Below are positions 1 through 7,878 of a DNA stretch of 64,000 nt, in pieces. Origin of the DNA: Leucobacter sp. UCMA 4100 (GTDB lineage Bacteria; Actinomycetota; Actinomycetes; Actinomycetales; Microbacteriaceae). The notes below the pieces were generated by a model that was not told where the DNA came from, ran no database searches, and saw nothing but the letters and a program-made list of their open reading frames with translations. Positions within the stretch are counted from its first letter, which is position 1, and every line of letters starts with the position of its first letter. Location: NCBI RefSeq assembly GCF_027853335.1, contig NZ_JAFEUS010000002.1, positions 62,001 to 126,000 of the forward strand. Reading direction: 5' to 3'. The position numbers and the translations under genes were made by a program.

Positions 1-490
1 CCATCGCCTCACGAACGCCTGCAACCGAGGGCTCGGCGATCGTGAGCACCGGGCCAACCGTTACCGGTTCGTTCACGAGCGGGCCCGAGAGTGAGCCCAG
101 CTTCATGATCGCCCTGCGAGACTCAACGCTCAGGCTGCCCTCCTGCCACACGAGGGCAGCAGCGTTGAGCATGCGAAGCTCATCATCGCTGAAGGTGAGC
201 GTCTCAGGAACCTGCAGCACCTGTTTGCGTATGCGATAGTGCGTTTCTTGGTTATTACCGCTCGAGTCGTAGGGTGTGAACGTTTCGAGCGGAATCCCGA
301 GTTCGCGAAGCTGATCTTTGTCTCGCTCGAACTTTCGTTCAAGCGAAGCGTTGCCGCCACCCCGCCGGTAGCTCTCAGCGTAGCCGTACACCGTCGAGAG
401 TAACGCCTGTTTCGTCGATCCGCGATCGCCCGTGGTTAAGAGGGCGAGAATCAGACTCAACACACGCTGTTCAGCGCTTGCCTCAGCCAC
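1..490 (-). CDS. pafB: WYL-domain transcriptional regulator, PafB-like (partial; C-terminus off the window)
   Basis: The gene runs off the left edge; about 163 N-terminal residues are visible. I chose the GTG at 490-488, which reads V-A-E-A-S-A-E-Q-R; no ATG fits. The N-terminus has the winged-helix look of PafB/PafC proteins: an ILALLTTGDRGSTKQAL stretch, then YRRGGGNASLERKFERDKDQL, the pattern in which the HTH is followed by R-F-x-R-D-K-x-x-L-R-x-L-G-I. The WYL domain would lie further downstream. PafB/PafC proteins form a DNA-damage-responsive activator in mycobacteria. The neighbouring FKBP-like lipoprotein gene is a common upstream partner of pafB in actinobacteria, which supports the name. 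Confidence 0.75.
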   Translation of the reverse strand, partial: MAEASAEQRVLSLILALLTTGDRGSTKQALLSTVYGYAESYRRGGGNASLERKFERDKDQLRELGIPLETFTPYDSSGNNQETHYRIRKQVLQVPETLTFSDDELRMLNAAALVWQEGSLSVESRRAIMKLGSLSGPLVNEPVTVGPVLTIAEPSVAGVREAM

Positions 491-507
491 GAAAACGCAC
501 TCCTTGA

Positions 508-1473
508 CTAGACCCCTGAGAGAATATCGACGACGTAAATGGTTGCGCCGTACTCGTCATCGGGAACGATAACGACCACCTGTGAGCCAACCTTTGCACC
601 GGTCAACGCCGCGCGAACGGGCTCCTGGTTTTGCGCTTCCGAGCCGATCTCAACCGGCCCCTGCTCGGCGAAGGTGTTGATGAGCGGGGTACGAGTGCGC
701 GATCCGCCCTCATCACGCCAGCCGTCCCACGTCACCTGCATCATGTTGACGACGGCCGAGGTCTCTGCGGTGATCTCGTCACCGTCACCCTCGATGCGAG
801 TCGCCTTGCGCACCTCGGTCGGCGCTTCTGCTGGGGTCGCGATAACGCCGGGCTGACCGTCTTCGTTCGAGACGACCCCGGGGAATCCAGCCGGTAGGTC
901 TTTCGCCTTGCCATCGAGCGCGATGGGCTGAACGTCGTGCACGTCAACGACCACGGCGTACGCCGCGTCGGGGTTGCCTGACTGGCCAGGCTGGCCTCCC
1001 GAGAGCATCTCGGCCTCTTCGGGCGAGAGCGTCAGCACGACACGATCGCCAGGGGCGGCACAGATGAGGCCGCCGGGCAGTACCGCCTGCTCGGCGTCGG
1101 GCACAACCGCCATGAGTTCATACCCGCGGTCATCGGTAAATGACTGGCTCTTCATGAGTGGTTCGGGGTTGCCCGCCTCGAACACGGCGTAATTAATCGA
1201 TACGAACGACGGCTCGGTGATCGCATTCTCGCGGTTCGCAGCCTTCTGCACTGTGTACGACTGTGCCGAACTGTAGGTGAAGCCCTCGGGAACGTTCACC
1301 ACCGGGTCAGAGCCGAAATCGCCAAGCACCGAAACGTTCTTCGACAGAGCGCCCGAGGCATACGGGGCCTCACAGGTTTCGGCGGCCGAGGCCTGCTGCG
1401 AGCAGCCGGTAAGCAAGCCAGCCCCGAGAAGGGCGGCCCCTGCGAGGGCGATCTGAGCCTTGGTGGTACGCAT
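508..1473 (-). CDS. FKBP-like lipoprotein (putative peptidyl-prolyl isomerase)
   Basis: The 321-residue product starts at the ATG at 1473, preceded by AAAGGA at suitable spacing; the frame stays open to 1521, but that start lacks a ribosome site. Residues 1-24 form a lipoprotein signal peptide with lipobox LLTGC, so Cys24 should be lipidated and the protein anchored outside the membrane. Two weakly similar halves follow. The C-terminal half (G-x-x-V-x-I-G-S-E and GSQVVVIVPDDEYGA) resembles actinobacterial FKBP-type isomerases, but the usual aromatic pocket residues are poorly kept, so catalytic activity is uncertain. It sits 17 bp before the pafB-like gene on the same strand, as in other Actinobacteria. 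Confidence 0.75.
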   Translation of the reverse strand: MRTTKAQIALAGAALLGAGLLTGCSQQASAAETCEAPYASGALSKNVSVLGDFGSDPVVNVPEGFTYSSAQSYTVQKAANRENAITEPSFVSINYAVFEAGNPEPLMKSQSFTDDRGYELMAVVPDAEQAVLPGGLICAAPGDRVVLTLSPEEAEMLSGGQPGQSGNPDAAYAVVVDVHDVQPIALDGKAKDLPAGFPGVVSNEDGQPGVIATPAEAPTEVRKATRIEGDGDEITAETSAVVNMMQVTWDGWRDEGGSRTRTPLINTFAEQGPVEIGSEAQNQEPVRAALTGAKVGSQVVVIVPDDEYGATIYVVDILSGV

Positions 1474-1533
1474 GAAATCCTTTCGAGCCGCGACTCGCGC
1501 GTCAGTGGTGAACCGCTTCATATTCTATGTCAC

Positions 1534-2538
1534 TCATTCAGGTAGATTGCTGAGCTTGGCATCGCGAATGCGTCCCGCCTCACGGGCCTTTTTGCGAAGA
1601 ATCTTGTCGCTTTTCTCGCGCTGCCCAATGTGCCCCGGGGTCCAGGCCTCAACGTCTTCATCACTGAAGTCGCTCTTCGAGGCGCGACGCTTGAGATCTG
1701 GCAGAACCGCGCCGTCGGCGAGGCGCCGCGCGGTGACCAGAAAACCAGTGTGACCGACCATGCGGTGGTCGGGGCGCACCGCGAGTCCCTCGACGTGCCA
1801 ACCGCGCACGAGGGTTTCTGAGGGCTTCGGGTGCGTGAATCGGCCCGTCGCGCGAATCTCTTCAACGACCCGCGAGAGCTGCGTCACAGTCGCCACGTAG
1901 CAAATGATGACCCCGCCGGGCTTCAGCGCGTCGGCCGCCATGTCGATGCACTCCCAGGGGGCGAGCATGTCGAGCACGACGCGATCGACGCTTCCTGCGG
2001 CGCAGGTCGCGGGCAGCGCCGCCTGTAGGTCGCCGACCGTGACGGTCCAGTTCTCGGGGTCTTTGCCGTGAAAGGCCGCCACGTTTGCGGTCGCAATGTC
2101 TGCGAACTCTTCACGCCGCTCGAACGAGAACAACGACCCTTCATCGCCAATCGCGCGCAACAGATGCAGCGACAGCGCGCCCGAACCAACGCCAGCCTCA
2201 ACAACGGTTGCGCCGGGAAAGATATCGCAGAGCGAAACGATTTGAGCAGCGTCTTTCGGGTACACGATCGCGGCACCACGCGGCATTGACATGACGAAGT
2301 CGCTCAGCAGTGGCCGCAACGCGAGATACTCTTCGCCAGCAGAGTTCGTGATGACCGATCCGTCTGGCAAGCCTATGATCTCGTCGTGACTCAGCATGCC
2401 GTGGTGGCTGTGAAACGCGCCCCCTGCCTCAAGCGTCACGGTGTTCATGCGCCCCTTCGGGCCGGTGAGTTGCACTCTGTCGCCCTCGGTAAACGGCCCG
2501 CTCATCTGCGGCATTGCGGTTGTCGCCTGCTCAGTCAA
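1534..2538 (-). CDS. trmI: tRNA (adenine58-N1)-methyltransferase TrmI
   Basis: The 334-residue protein matches TrmI, which forms m1A58 in the T-loop of tRNAs using S-adenosylmethionine. An N-terminal beta-barrel region (about 1-75) precedes the conserved YPKDAAQI segment (residues 93-100). The SAM-binding motif I is E-A-G-V-G-S-G (114-120), and motif IV is VLDMLAPWE around Asp190. The family forms tetramers and is cytosolic. Its start overlaps the stop of the upstream HAD gene by 4 bp, so the two are translationally coupled. In many actinobacteria trmI is followed by the proteasome ATPase gene mpa/arc; here the next gene downstream is the FKBP-like lipoprotein. Confidence 0.93.
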   Translation of the reverse strand: MTEQATTAMPQMSGPFTEGDRVQLTGPKGRMNTVTLEAGGAFHSHHGMLSHDEIIGLPDGSVITNSAGEEYLALRPLLSDFVMSMPRGAAIVYPKDAAQIVSLCDIFPGATVVEAGVGSGALSLHLLRAIGDEGSLFSFERREEFADIATANVAAFHGKDPENWTVTVGDLQAALPATCAAGSVDRVVLDMLAPWECIDMAADALKPGGVIICYVATVTQLSRVVEEIRATGRFTHPKPSETLVRGWHVEGLAVRPDHRMVGHTGFLVTARRLADGAVLPDLKRRASKSDFSDEDVEAWTPGHIGQREKSDKILRKKAREAGRIRDAKLSNLPE

Positions 2539-3206
2539 TTCGTTCCCTTCGTCTGAAACAGTGTAACGACCTTGCAGGCATCGAGCGCTTCGAGCGACTT
2601 CACGGTGTGGTGAACCGGTGCGTCGCTGAGATCAACCAGGTTGGGAACGCCGATCACAAAAGCCCCTGCCCTGCTCGCCGACATCGCTCCGGTCACTGAG
2701 TCTTCGATCGCAACGCACTGCGAAGGCTCGAGCCCCAGAAGCGCCGCGCCACGTTCGTAGGGCTCAGGGTGAGGCTTCGGCTCGGTAACGTCATCACCCG
2801 CGATGATGCCCGAGAAGGTGCCCTCTGGCAGCCGAGCAATCACCTGGGTCGCCTGCTCGCGGGTCGCCATGGTGACGAGCACGTTCGGAATGCCCTCACG
2901 CGCGGCGTCGGCGGCGAGTTCCCGGGCGCCGGGCATCCAGTCGAGCTCACCGGCGAAGAGTTCGGCGTTCACCGCCGCGGTGAGCGTGCGCACGATGGTG
3001 TCAGCATCGAGATCGACCCCGCGCTCTTGGAAAATCGCGGCCAGCTTCCAGAGCCCAATGCCGACCCAGTCATCGTCATCGCTCGGATGCTTCTTCGCAC
3101 CCCAGGCGTTCAGGAGTTCGTGCTCGGCACGAACCCAGGCGGGCTCGGTGTTCACTATCGTGCCGTCCATATCCCAAAGAATCGCGGCGGGTGCGTCAAG
3201 AGTCAT
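2535..3206 (-). CDS. HAD-superfamily hydrolase (phosphatase/phosphoglucomutase-like)
   Basis: The 223-residue protein has the HAD motifs in order: DMDGT (12-16) with nucleophile Asp12, a motif II threonine in LVTMATRE, motif III lysine in TEPKPHPEPY, and motif IV A-I-E-D-S in VAIEDSVTGAMSA. The cap inserted after motif I places it in subfamily IA, like beta-phosphoglucomutases and small-metabolite phosphatases; the substrate cannot be told. A -10-like TATCAT at 3219-3214 lies 7 nt before the ATG, suggesting a leaderless mRNA. It starts the HAD-trmI operon and is divergent from the PAC2 gene. Confidence 0.88.
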   Translation of the reverse strand: MTLDAPAAILWDMDGTIVNTEPAWVRAEHELLNAWGAKKHPSDDDDWVGIGLWKLAAIFQERGVDLDADTIVRTLTAAVNAELFAGELDWMPGARELAADAAREGIPNVLVTMATREQATQVIARLPEGTFSGIIAGDDVTEPKPHPEPYERGAALLGLEPSQCVAIEDSVTGAMSASRAGAFVIGVPNLVDLSDAPVHHTVKSLEALDACKVVTLFQTKGTN

Positions 3207-3247
3207 TGCTCAGATGATACCGCCAACCGAGGGGGTAGTCTTGAATG

Positions 3248-4294
3248 ATGGACATTTCTGAGAACTCGGCAAGCGACGACCCTCGCATTCTCGTCGTCGC
3301 GTTCAATGGGTGGAGCGATGCTGGTAATGCCGCGACCCACGCGCTGAAGCATCTCCAGTCCTATCTCAAGCTTGAGCCCGTGCACACCATTAGTGCCGAG
3401 GGCTATATTGACCTGCAAATGTACCGCCCCACCGTCACGAAGCTCCCCACGGGAGAGCGCATGATTGAGTGGCCCGATGCGCAGCTTTTTGCTCCGCTCG
3501 TACAGCCCGAGAAGAACCCGCAGCTGCCAGAAACCGAGCAACCCTTGGCGGATCCCGCGACCGAGCCTGTCTCGCCCACCGAGGCCGACGACGCGAACTC
3601 CGTCCCAGCGACAGTCACGAATCTGCAGGGTGTTCCCGTCAACAACATTTTCTTGCTCGACGCGACCGAACCCGCGCACCACTGGCTCAGCTACGCTGAC
3701 GAAGTGCTTGAGCTCATCGATGTGTGGCAAATCGACCTCGTTGTCTTCCTCGGCTCGATGTTCTCTGATGCGCCGCACACGCGCCCGATTCAGGTTCGCG
3801 TGACCAGCGAAGATCCCGAGATCCGCTCAGAATTCGAAGCCGAAGACAACAACTACGAGGGGCCCATCGGCATTACCGGGGTGCTCAATCACCACCTCAC
3901 GGCGGCAGACATTCCGAGCGTTTCGCTCTGGGCCCAGGTGCCGCATTACGTGCACAGCGCGCCTTCACCCAAGGCGACGCTCGCAATTATCGACCGTTGC
4001 GAAGAGCTCCTCGACATCGTCGTGCCTCGCGGCGAACTGCTCGACGAGGCCAGCACCTGGGAAGACAGCATTAACCATCTCGCGAGCCAAGACGACGAGA
4101 TGACCCGGTACATTGAGCGGCTCGAAGAGGCACGCGACAGTGTCGAAGGCCCCGGATCGACCGGTGAAGCGATCGCGCACGAGTTCGAAAAGTTTTTGCA
4201 GCTGCCCCACGACGAGCCAGGCGATGACCAGCGTTCAGCCGATCACCGCGACAAGCCCGACGAGGGCAGCGAAGGCGACGACTCAGACCGCTAG
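3248..4294 (+). CDS. PAC2 family protein
   Basis: About 348 residues. Two adjacent ATGs (3245 and 3248) are possible; I chose the second because TAGTCT (3236-3241) lies 6 nt before it, as expected for a leaderless transcript. The start D-P-R-I-L-V-V-A-F-N-G-W-S-D-A-G-N-A is the PAC2 signature, with later conserved LGSMFSDAPHTRP and GPIGITGVLNHH segments. PAC2 proteins resemble proteasome-assembly chaperones, but their bacterial role is not established. The C-terminal 40 residues are acidic and probably disordered. The stop codon overlaps that of mshC on the other strand by 4 bp (convergent). Confidence 0.88.
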   Translation: MDISENSASDDPRILVVAFNGWSDAGNAATHALKHLQSYLKLEPVHTISAEGYIDLQMYRPTVTKLPTGERMIEWPDAQLFAPLVQPEKNPQLPETEQPLADPATEPVSPTEADDANSVPATVTNLQGVPVNNIFLLDATEPAHHWLSYADEVLELIDVWQIDLVVFLGSMFSDAPHTRPIQVRVTSEDPEIRSEFEAEDNNYEGPIGITGVLNHHLTAADIPSVSLWAQVPHYVHSAPSPKATLAIIDRCEELLDIVVPRGELLDEASTWEDSINHLASQDDEMTRYIERLEEARDSVEGPGSTGEAIAHEFEKFLQLPHDEPGDDQRSADHRDKPDEGSEGDDSDR

Positions 4295-5559
4295 CGGCCC
4301 TGGCTCGCTTCGAGCGGGCGCACCGTGACCCCGAGCAACGCTTCGGTCGCGTCGGCGAGCAACTGCGGCTCATCGACACCGCGATCCCACGCAGCGTCGA
4401 GCGTCGCGAGCATGACGGGCGTGTTGAGGTCGTTCGCGATCTCCTGGCGCAGCTGGTTGACGACGGTCTTCGCCGAAACCGGATCGTCGCTCTGCCTGCT
4501 AAAGCCCGTCTGCCATGCAGCGATGCGGCGCTTCGCGAGATCGAGATCGGCGTCAAACCACTCCCACTCGGTGCGGTAGTGATGGGCAAGCAAGGCGAGG
4601 CGCAGCACACCGGGGGCGACTCCCGAGTCGAGCAACTCAGAAACGAAGACGAGGTTGCCACGCGACTTCGACATCTTGTGGCCCTGGTATGAGACGAGGG
4701 CGACGTGACAGTAGTGGTGCGCCATGGGCATGTTCGTGAGCGCGGTCGCGTGCGCTGCGCTGAACTCGTGGTGCGGGAACCTCAGGTCTTCGCCACCGCC
4801 CTGCACGGTGAACGCCGAACCGAGCGCCGAAACCGCGATCTCAGAGCATTCGACGTGCCAACCGGGTCGCCCCTCGCCCACGACGGTCTCCCAGCTCGGC
4901 TCGCCCTCGCGCTTGCCGCGCCAGAGCAGCGGATCGAGCGGATCGCGCTTGCCCGCGCGCTCTGGATCGCCGCCTCGCTCCTTCGAGAGCAAAAGCATAA
5001 GGTCGCGGTCGTACTGCGAGATGTCGCCGAGCTGCCACTCAGACGAGCCAGAGGCCTTTTGCGTGTCGAAGTAGATGTCGGCCGCGCCGTCGGGCGAGGG
5101 CACCTTGTACGCGAAGCCCAGCTGGTGCAGCTTGTGCACGGCTTCGGCGATCTCGTCGATGCGCTCGGTGACCGCGACGAAGTGCTCGGGCGGAATCATG
5201 CCGAGACGGTGCATGTCAGAGCGGTACAGCGCAATCTGGTTTGCCGCGAGGTCGCGCCAGTCGACCCCGGTCGCGTTTGCGCGCTCAAGCAGCGGATCGT
5301 CGACGTCAGTAATGTTTTGCGCGTACTCGGTACGCACGCCGCCGTCGAGCCATGCTCGCTGCATGAGGTCGAACGCGAGGTAGGTGAAAGCATGACCAAT
5401 GTGCGTCGCGTCGTACGGGGTGATGCCGCATACGTACAGCGTCGCGACTCCCTCTTCGACCGAGACGAACTGTTGTTTATTCGTGGCCGTGTTGAACAGT
5501 TTCAGGGTTGGGGCGTTGCCCAGAACCTCTGGAATCTCGGGGGGCGTCCACGTTCTCAT
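4291..5559 (-). CDS. mshC: Cysteine:GlcN-Ins ligase MshC (mycothiol biosynthesis)
   Basis: MshC joins cysteine to GlcN-Ins with ATP, the penultimate step of mycothiol synthesis. The 422-residue protein has the class I synthetase fold of CysRS. Diagnostic is CGITPYDATHIGHA (44-57), where MshC has ITPYDATHIGH rather than the CysRS form. Zinc ligands are probably Cys44, Cys238 (WHVECSE) and His263 (FPHHEFSA). The KMSKS loop is at 295-299. Length and motifs look intact. A GAAGGGAAG purine run precedes the ATG. It marks the organism as a mycothiol producer, hence an actinobacterium. Confidence 0.95.
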   Translation of the reverse strand: MRTWTPPEIPEVLGNAPTLKLFNTATNKQQFVSVEEGVATLYVCGITPYDATHIGHAFTYLAFDLMQRAWLDGGVRTEYAQNITDVDDPLLERANATGVDWRDLAANQIALYRSDMHRLGMIPPEHFVAVTERIDEIAEAVHKLHQLGFAYKVPSPDGAADIYFDTQKASGSSEWQLGDISQYDRDLMLLLSKERGGDPERAGKRDPLDPLLWRGKREGEPSWETVVGEGRPGWHVECSEIAVSALGSAFTVQGGGEDLRFPHHEFSAAHATALTNMPMAHHYCHVALVSYQGHKMSKSRGNLVFVSELLDSGVAPGVLRLALLAHHYRTEWEWFDADLDLAKRRIAAWQTGFSRQSDDPVSAKTVVNQLRQEIANDLNTPVMLATLDAAWDRGVDEPQLLADATEALLGVTVRPLEASQGR

Positions 5560-5588
5560 TTCGTCCTAGCTTCCCTTCACACACGTAA

Positions 5589-5606
5589 GCCCGCGGAGGC
5601 GCGGGC
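5589..5606 (-). terminator. G+C-rich hairpin between the M20 peptidase and mshC
   Basis: A perfect 7-bp stem (GCCCGCG / CGCGGGC) with a 4-nt loop lies in the 77-bp gap between the M20 gene and mshC. No T-run follows, so it could be an intrinsic terminator of the T-less actinobacterial kind, an mRNA-end structure or chance. Confidence 0.35.
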
Positions 5607-5636
5607 GGCAAACCTTTACCCTACCGCAGGCGCTGC

Positions 5637-6956
5637 TTAATAAGTCTTGAGCAAGTCGACGAGCACGCTGTGCCCAAAGTCGATGGCCTCGAGCGGCACT
5701 CGCTCGTCAACACCGTGGAACATACCGGGAAAATCGAGGTCAGCGGGGAGCTTCAACGGGGCAAACCCAAAGCCGCGAATGCCGAGCCTGCTGAGCGCCT
5801 TATTATCGGTGCCGCCAGAGAGCAGGTACGGGAGCACCCTCGCTTCGGGGTCATACTTTTTCAGGCTCGCGATCATCGCGTCAACGAGCTCGCCCTCGAA
5901 CGGAACCTCGAGGCCAACATCGCTGTGCACCGTCTCAATCTCGATGTCGGGCCCGACAATCTCTTGAATCTTCGCGAGAATCGTCGGCTGATCCTTCGGC
6001 AGTGAGCGCACATCAACGAGCGCCTCAGCCGTGTCGGGAATGACGTTGTGCTTGTAGCCGGCGTCGAGCACCGTCGCGTTCGCGGTCGTCGTGATGCTCG
6101 AACGCAAGAAGCCCGAGCCGAGCCCCGCCCGGGCCACGAGCTCGCGCGGATCGGTGTCGGCTGGCGCGCCCACGAGGTCGGCGATGCGCTCGAGCAGATC
6201 GCTCGTCGTATCGCAGAGCGCGATCGGCCACTCGTGTCGGCCGAGGCGAACGAGCCCCTCGGCAAGCTTGGTGAGAGGGTTATCGGCTGGAATGCTTGAG
6301 CCGTGCTGTGCCAGCCCACGGGCGCGCAACTTGATCCAGTCGAGTGACTTCTCACCCGTTTGCACGAGGTACGCGCGCGTGTCGCCGAAGTGAACCGAGT
6401 AACCTCCGACCTCGCTAATCGCGGTGCCCGCTCCCTCAAAGAGCTCGGGGTGCTTTGAGACGAGGTAGTGCGCGCCAAAAATGCCACCGTTCTCTTCGTC
6501 GGCGAAGAACGCCAAGATGATGGTGCGGTGTGGCCGCTCGCCAGCCCGCAAGAGCTCGGCGATCGCGGTCATGATCATCGCATCCATGTTCTTCATGTCG
6601 ACCGCACCGCGCCCCCACAGCATGCCGTCACGAATAACCCCGGCAAAAGGATCAACGCTCCAGTTCGCCGCGTCGGCCGGAACCACGTCGAGGTGACCGT
6701 GCAACACGAGCGCCGGCAGCTCGGGGTTCTCGCCCTCGACTCGCGCCACGACGCTCGCACGCCCTGGCGCCGACTCGATCGTTACGGGGTCGAGCCCCAG
6801 ATCGCGCAGGTAGGCACTGACGTATTCGGCTGCCGGGGCCTCGGGCTCGGCGTCTCCCCCACCCCTATTCGAGGTGTCTATCATGATGAGATCACGGGCG
6901 ATACGCACCGTTTCTGAGAGAGAATCAAGCGGCACATCGGTGAGCGTTTCAGTCAT
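5637..6956 (-). CDS. M20/M25/M40 family metallopeptidase (dipeptidase/deacylase-like)
   Basis: The 439-residue zinc hydrolase has H-G-H-L-D-V-V-P (86-93), where His88 and Asp90 are the metal ligand and general-acid helper. The bridging aspartate lies in GRGAVDMKN (Asp120), and the catalytic glutamate pair in FADEENGG (154-155). A dimerisation domain follows. The family removes acyl or aminoacyl groups from peptides and amino acids; the substrate is not predictable. TAGCCT at 6968-6963 lies 6 nt before the ATG, a likely leaderless start. Its place upstream of mshC is common in actinobacteria. Confidence 0.9.
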   Translation of the reverse strand: MTETLTDVPLDSLSETVRIARDLIMIDTSNRGGGDAEPEAPAAEYVSAYLRDLGLDPVTIESAPGRASVVARVEGENPELPALVLHGHLDVVPADAANWSVDPFAGVIRDGMLWGRGAVDMKNMDAMIMTAIAELLRAGERPHRTIILAFFADEENGGIFGAHYLVSKHPELFEGAGTAISEVGGYSVHFGDTRAYLVQTGEKSLDWIKLRARGLAQHGSSIPADNPLTKLAEGLVRLGRHEWPIALCDTTSDLLERIADLVGAPADTDPRELVARAGLGSGFLRSSITTTANATVLDAGYKHNVIPDTAEALVDVRSLPKDQPTILAKIQEIVGPDIEIETVHSDVGLEVPFEGELVDAMIASLKKYDPEARVLPYLLSGGTDNKALSRLGIRGFGFAPLKLPADLDFPGMFHGVDERVPLEAIDFGHSVLVDLLKTY

Positions 6957-7030
6957 AAAACCAGGCTAGCTGAAATCGATGTGCTTCTCGATTAGCGCGG
7001 CGCTCAAATCTGTGTTAACTTATTCTCTGT

Positions 7031-7048
7031 TGCCTGAACGGCCAGGCA
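7031..7048 (+). promoter_or_regulatory. Leader hairpin before tRNA-Leu copy 1
   Basis: TGCCTG and CAGGCA pair around a 6-nt loop, 13 nt before the tRNA. The second tRNA-Leu copy has an equivalent hairpin at 7751-7774 in the same relative place, and both are preceded by CTGTTGCC. TATTCT at 7021-7026 could be the -10 box. The shared structure suggests a 5' leader processed from the precursor. Confidence 0.4.
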
Positions 7049-7061
7049 GCGAACATTACTC

Positions 7062-7148
7062 GCGCGGGTGGCGGAATTGGTAGACGCGCTAGCTTGAGGT
7101 GCTAGTGCCCATATATAGGGCGTGGGGGTTCAAGTCCCCCTTCGCGCA
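7062..7148 (+). tRNA. tRNA-Leu (anticodon GAG), copy 1
   Basis: An 87-nt class II tRNA: acceptor stem GCGCGGG pairs with TTCGCGC (two G-U pairs), D-arm GGCGGAATTGGTAGACGC, anticodon stem CTAGC/GCTAG with loop TTGAGGT (anticodon GAG), long variable arm TGCCCATATATAGGGCGT, and T-arm GGGGG-TTCAAGT-CCCCC. Discriminator A; CCA is not encoded. It is identical to the copy at 7785-7871. Confidence 0.97.
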
Positions 7149-7156
7149 CGTGAGTC

Positions 7157-7192
7157 AATAACCCTCGGTCTTCGGACCGGGGGTTATTTTAT
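7157..7192 (+). terminator. Rho-independent terminator after tRNA-Leu copy 1
   Basis: AATAACCCTCGGTC (7157-7170) pairs with GACCGGGGGTTATT (7175-7188) around a TTCG tetraloop, with one G-U pair, followed by TTATTG. A strong intrinsic terminator 9 nt after the tRNA. Confidence 0.9.
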
Positions 7193-7340
7193 TGTGTGGC
7201 CGCGCGCTTTGCGCTCCGTGCCCAGTCCCTGCCCCTCTGAAACGCGCGGCTGCCCTCGTTTCGCGTGCCCCGACGCATTTCTCGCGCTTTCCGGCCCCCG
7301 CGCACCCCGCGCACCCACCGTGTGGTCACTTTCCGTCATC

Positions 7341-7395
7341 GTGTGGTCAAAAAGTGTCGAAACCACCACCCCAAATCGACACTTTTTGACCACAC
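7341..7395. repeat. Perfect 20-bp inverted repeat
   Basis: GTGTGGTCAAAAAGTGTCGA (7341-7360) is exactly complementary to 7376-7395, with a 15-bp spacer. The first ten bases of the left arm (with the preceding C) also occur as a direct copy, CGTGTGGTCA, at 7319-7328. There is no T-run to make it a typical terminator and no gene directly upstream. It may be an operator, a cruciform or an element remnant. Confidence 0.85.
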
Positions 7396-7414
7396 AGCGA
7401 CGTGTAGGGCGTCG

Positions 7415-7451
7415 TCGAACCGGAATCGCGTCACATCGAACCGGAATCGCG
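7415..7451. repeat. Two 16-bp direct repeats at 21-bp period
   Basis: TCGAACCGGAATCGCG occurs at 7415-7430 and again at 7436-7451, separated by 5 bp. The 21-bp period is two helical turns, so both copies face the same side of the DNA, as is usual for protein-binding iterons. Confidence 0.85.
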
Positions 7452-7750
7452 GCGATAACGCGGTGCAACAGAGGCGACAGTGGTGACACGGATGGCGAAG
7501 GTGCCTGCACAAGCCACAAGCCACATGCACGACGCCGGTTCCGCAGATGACGAAAGCGACACCACACCACACGCCCCGACGCGCGCGAACACTCAGCACG
7601 GCGAAACGACGAAACGCCCAGGTCAGCGCCCCACCGAAACACTCTGACCGGCCGAAAACCACGCACTCCCACGCGCAACGAGCACACTTTCTTTTCGCGC
7701 GACACGGTGTGTTGTTTTTTCGCGGGCGATTTGCGTGTAAGATAAATACC

Positions 7751-7774
7751 TGTTGCCCGGATGATCTGGCAACA
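7751..7774 (+). promoter_or_regulatory. Leader hairpin before tRNA-Leu copy 2
   Basis: TGTTGCC (7751-7757) pairs with GGCAACA (7768-7774), ending 10 nt before the tRNA. It is equivalent to the hairpin before copy 1, although the sequence between has drifted. Confidence 0.45.
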
Positions 7775-7784
7775 CACATTACTC

Positions 7785-7871
7785 GCGCGGGTGGCGGAAT
7801 TGGTAGACGCGCTAGCTTGAGGTGCTAGTGCCCATATATAGGGCGTGGGGGTTCAAGTCCCCCTTCGCGCA
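7785..7871 (+). tRNA. tRNA-Leu (anticodon GAG), copy 2
   Basis: An 87-nt tRNA identical base for base to the copy at 7062-7148, including the long variable arm and anticodon GAG. The identity extends about 8 bp upstream (CATTACTC) and, with mismatches, into the terminator, so the copies arose by duplication. Confidence 0.97.
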
Positions 7872-7878
7872 CGCGAGT

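Larger units (their letters stand above)
7193..7784. other. Non-coding, repeat-bearing spacer between the two tRNA-Leu genes
   Basis: About 590 bp with no convincing gene. Open frames here have no family resemblance, no ribosome site and odd composition. It holds a perfect 20-bp inverted repeat (7341-7395), a 10-bp direct repeat (7319 and 7340) and a 16-bp direct repeat (7415 and 7436), both at 21-bp spacing. TAAGAT at 7738-7743 may be the -10 box of the second tRNA-Leu, and a leader hairpin lies at 7751-7774. Confidence 0.7.

Noticed and set aside
4705-5640. A 311-residue plus-strand frame opposite mshC
   Set aside because: It lies wholly antisense to a well-supported gene; long antisense frames are expected from the codon bias of this high-GC DNA.
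7184-7777. A 197-residue open frame on the minus strand between the two tRNA-Leu genes
   Set aside because: No ribosome site, no recognisable family, basic/cysteine-rich composition, and it would cover the inverted and direct repeats and the tRNA promoter.
7062-7871. Duplicated tRNA-Leu as attachment sites of an integrated element
   Set aside because: The whole tRNA with leader and terminator is duplicated, not only its 3' end, and the 590 bp between them contain no integrase or other mobile gene.
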